Source: an uncultured Bacilli bacterium
GTDB taxonomy: Bacteria; Bacillota_I; Bacilli_A; RF39; UBA660
DNA: 22,964 nucleotides
Reading direction: 5' to 3'
Assembly (NCBI GenBank): GCA_910584085.1
Contig: CAJTZY010000020.1
Location: 1 to 22,964, forward strand
Shown: positions 20,671 through 22,964 of the stretch, piece by piece
Layout: every line of letters begins with the position of its first letter
How positions within the stretch are numbered: the first letter of the stretch is position 1
Notes under the pieces: model-generated
What the model was told of the DNA's origin: nothing
The model's database searches: none
The model's input: only the letters and a program-made list of their open reading frames with translations
Made by a program: the position numbers and the translations under genes

Positions 20671-22964
20671 ATGTTAGAGATAAAAAATATAACTAAAATT
20701 TATAAAACAGGTAATTTTACACAAAAAGCTCTTAATAATGTTAGTATAAATTTTAGGGAAAATGAATTTGTATCAATATTAGGTCCAAGTGGAAGTGGAA
20801 AAACTACTTTACTTAATATAATAGGTGGACTTGATAAATATACAAGCGGAGACTTAGTAATAAATGAAATAAGTACAAAAAAATATAAAGATAAGGACTG
20901 GGATTCATACAGAAATCATAGAATTGGTTTTGTATTTCAAAGTTATAATTTAATACCTCATCAAACAGTATTATCAAATGTAGAGCTTGCTCTTACCTTA
21001 TCTGGAATAGGGAAAAAGGAGAGAAGAAAAAAAGCTATCAAGGTATTAAAAGATGTGGGCTTAGAGAACCATATATATAAAAAACCAAATCAAATGAGTG
21101 GTGGACAAATGCAAAGAGTTGCCATTGCACGTGCATTAATAAATGATCCAGATATATTACTTGCAGACGAACCAACAGGCGCACTTGACTCTGAAACAAG
21201 CATTCAAATTATGAACTTATTAAAGAAAATAAGTAAAAATAAGTTAGTTATAATGGTAACTCATAACCCAGAATTAGCTCGTGAATATTCAAATAGAATA
21301 ATAAGTCTAAAAGATGGTGTAGTAACGGATGATACTAACTGCTATGATGGAAAAGAAGTAATAGAATATAAAAATGTAAAGAGTAAAAAAACAAATATGA
21401 GTTTTTTAACAGCTTTATCACTTAGTTTAAATAACTTAATGACAAAAAAAGGTAGAACTATTTTAACATCATTTGCAGGATCTATTGGGATAATTGGAAT
21501 TGCTCTTATATTGTCCTTATCAAATGGGGTTAATAATTATATAGAAAAAGTTCAGCAAGATACCTTAACTAGTTATCCTATAACGATAGAAAAAAATAAT
21601 ATGGATGCAAGTACATTTATGGCATCTTTTATGACTAGTGGATCATCAGGAGAGCATGAAAACGATGCAATATATACAAATGATATGATGACAGATATGA
21701 TAACTACTATGTATGGTGGAATTACCACAAATAATATGAGTGAATTTAAGAAATATATAGATAATACACCAAGTTTGAAAGAGTATGCAAATGATATAAA
21801 ATATTCATATAATTTAGATTTGCAAATATATAATGAAGAACTATTAAAAATAAATCCAAGTAATATGATGAGTATATTTGGATTTGGTAATGATAATTTT
21901 TCAAGTGGTATTCAAGTATTTGGAGAATTATCTACTAATAAGGATTTATTAAATAGTCAGTATGAGGTTGTAAGTGGTAGAATGCCAAATTCATATGATG
22001 AATTGGTATTAATTATAGATGAAAATAATGAAGTAATCGATTATGTATTGTATTCCCTTGGAATTAAAGATCAAAAGGAGATTCAAGAAACTATGATGAA
22101 CATCATGAGTGGAAAAGAAATACAAGAGTTTGAATCAACAAGATATACTTATGATGAAATATTAAATACTAAATTTAAATTAGTATTAAATTCAGATTAT
22201 TATGTAAAAGAAAATGATGTATGGGTTGATAAAAGTTCAGATATTAATCATATAAAACAAATAGTAGAAAATGGATTAGACATAAAAATAGTTGGTATAA
22301 TAAAACCAAAGGAAGGAAGTAAAATTTCTGCTACAAATGGTGTTGGATATACAAGAGAATTAACGGAATATTTAATAAATGGTATTCAAAATAGTGAAAT
22401 TGCTAAAGAACAAACTAGTACTCCAAATGTAAATGTTTTTACTAATGCTGAATTTGAATCTTTAGATTCATATGAAAACAATTTAACAAAAATAGGAATA
22501 GTTGATTTAGAGGACCCATACTTTATAAACATATATCCTAAAAATTTTGAATCTAAAGATGAAATAGAAAAAATAATTGAAAAATATAATAAGGATAAAG
22601 AAGCTAAGGGTCTTAGTGATGATAAGATTGAATATACTGATTATGTAGGACTTCTTATGAGCAGTGTGACTACTATAGTAAATGTTATAGGATATGTACT
22701 TATTGCATTTGTATCAATTTCACTTGTAGTATCAAGTATAATGATTGGAATAATTACATATATTTCAGTACTTGAGAGAACAAAAGAAATAGGAATACTT
22801 AGATCAATTGGTGCAAGTAAGAAAGATATTTCAAGGGTATTTAATGCTGAAACATTTATAATCGGACTTACATCAGGAACAATAGGTATTATAATAACAA
22901 TAATATTAAATACATTTATAAATATAATAATTAAAAATGTAAGTGGTGTAGTAGTATCTGCTAG
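20671..22964 (+). CDS. MacB-like ABC transporter, ATPase and permease fused (3' end missing)
   Basis: 764 codons are visible and the frame runs off the window. The ATPase comes first: Walker A GPSGSGKTT at 38-46, Q-loop Q90, signature MSGGQ at 142-146, Walker B ILLADEP at 162-168 and the switch His at 198. A membrane helix at about 264-290 (TILTSFAGSIGIIGIALIL) is followed by a large outside domain of about 380 residues, then the FtsX/MacB permease core (VTTIVNVIGYVLIAFVSISL and onward) and the cytosolic loop ERTKEIGILRSIGASKKDI. Such proteins use ATP to drive a mechanical change across the membrane rather than classical import, exporting peptides or signalling envelope stress. The ATG follows AAAGGAGG. 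The end of the permease (last helix pair) is outside the window. Confidence 0.92.
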   Translation, partial: MLEIKNITKIYKTGNFTQKALNNVSINFRENEFVSILGPSGSGKTTLLNIIGGLDKYTSGDLVINEISTKKYKDKDWDSYRNHRIGFVFQSYNLIPHQTVLSNVELALTLSGIGKKERRKKAIKVLKDVGLENHIYKKPNQMSGGQMQRVAIARALINDPDILLADEPTGALDSETSIQIMNLLKKISKNKLVIMVTHNPELAREYSNRIISLKDGVVTDDTNCYDGKEVIEYKNVKSKKTNMSFLTALSLSLNNLMTKKGRTILTSFAGSIGIIGIALILSLSNGVNNYIEKVQQDTLTSYPITIEKNNMDASTFMASFMTSGSSGEHENDAIYTNDMMTDMITTMYGGITTNNMSEFKKYIDNTPSLKEYANDIKYSYNLDLQIYNEELLKINPSNMMSIFGFGNDNFSSGIQVFGELSTNKDLLNSQYEVVSGRMPNSYDELVLIIDENNEVIDYVLYSLGIKDQKEIQETMMNIMSGKEIQEFESTRYTYDEILNTKFKLVLNSDYYVKENDVWVDKSSDINHIKQIVENGLDIKIVGIIKPKEGSKISATNGVGYTRELTEYLINGIQNSEIAKEQTSTPNVNVFTNAEFESLDSYENNLTKIGIVDLEDPYFINIYPKNFESKDEIEKIIEKYNKDKEAKGLSDDKIEYTDYVGLLMSSVTTIVNVIGYVLIAFVSISLVVSSIMIGIITYISVLERTKEIGILRSIGASKKDISRVFNAETFIIGLTSGTIGIIITIILNTFINIIIKNVSGVVVSA

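Noticed and set aside
1..22964. Genetic code 4 (TGA as Trp)
   Set aside because: Conserved Trp positions use TGG and the genes have normal length with TGA treated as stop; only the lack of TGA stops is unusual.

Overview
The window is about three-quarters A+T, with tightly packed genes, AGGAGG-type ribosome-binding sites and many extended -10 promoters (TGnTATAAT). Its marker genes are Gram-positive in type: SpoVS, a SufU-type Fe-S protein, SufB, a membrane-linked MurF-like ligase beside Ddl, a TIGR01212 radical SAM protein, an HtrA with a single membrane anchor, and a MacB-like fused ABC transporter. Together these suggest an uncultured low-GC Bacilli/Firmicutes relative, perhaps of the wall-bearing gut lineages near Mollicutes (inference). 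None of the 19 complete stop codons is TGA (12 TAA, 7 TAG), yet Trp is written TGG, so there is no sign that TGA is read as Trp.

Layout. 1-770: 3' part of an ATP-binding DUF4143-type protein. 865-1755: PP2C-type phosphatase. 1835-5353: an alpha/beta hydrolase - murF-like - ddl operon that points to D-Ala-D-Ala peptidoglycan precursor synthesis. 5498-6110: a small HD-domain protein, then tRNA-Arg(CCT). 6111-7620: a small accessory interval bracketed by two related copies of the tRNA 3' end plus its terminator hairpin. It carries one HipA-like kinase gene behind a 436-bp non-coding leader with a strong inverted repeat whose arms share ten bases with the tRNA. 7818-8408: an unknown protein with a possible zinc-binding Cys/His set. 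8544-9512 (minus) and 9676-10704 (plus): a divergent pair encoding a transglutaminase/papain-like protein and a two-helix membrane protein. 10730-11985 (minus): radical SAM enzyme and SpoVS. 12105-14819: sufU and sufB on the plus strand, separated by an unknown coiled-coil gene on the minus strand. 14940-18758: a very large prepilin-type surface protein (1110 aa, GLUG-like repeat modules) and a coupled lipoprotein. 18966-19295: a short SSB. 19394-20602: HtrA. 20671-end: ABC transporter, cut by the window edge.

Two features recur. First, at least ten intrinsic-terminator hairpins overlap the stop codon of the gene they end, so the terminator arm also encodes the last residues of the protein; at the convergent sufU end one hairpin serves both genes and its loop carries the stop codons. 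Second, the most unusual loci are the pilin-headed repeat protein and the tRNA-Arg-linked interval with the lone HipA-like kinase. No CRISPR array, complete transposon, integrase gene or rRNA was seen.
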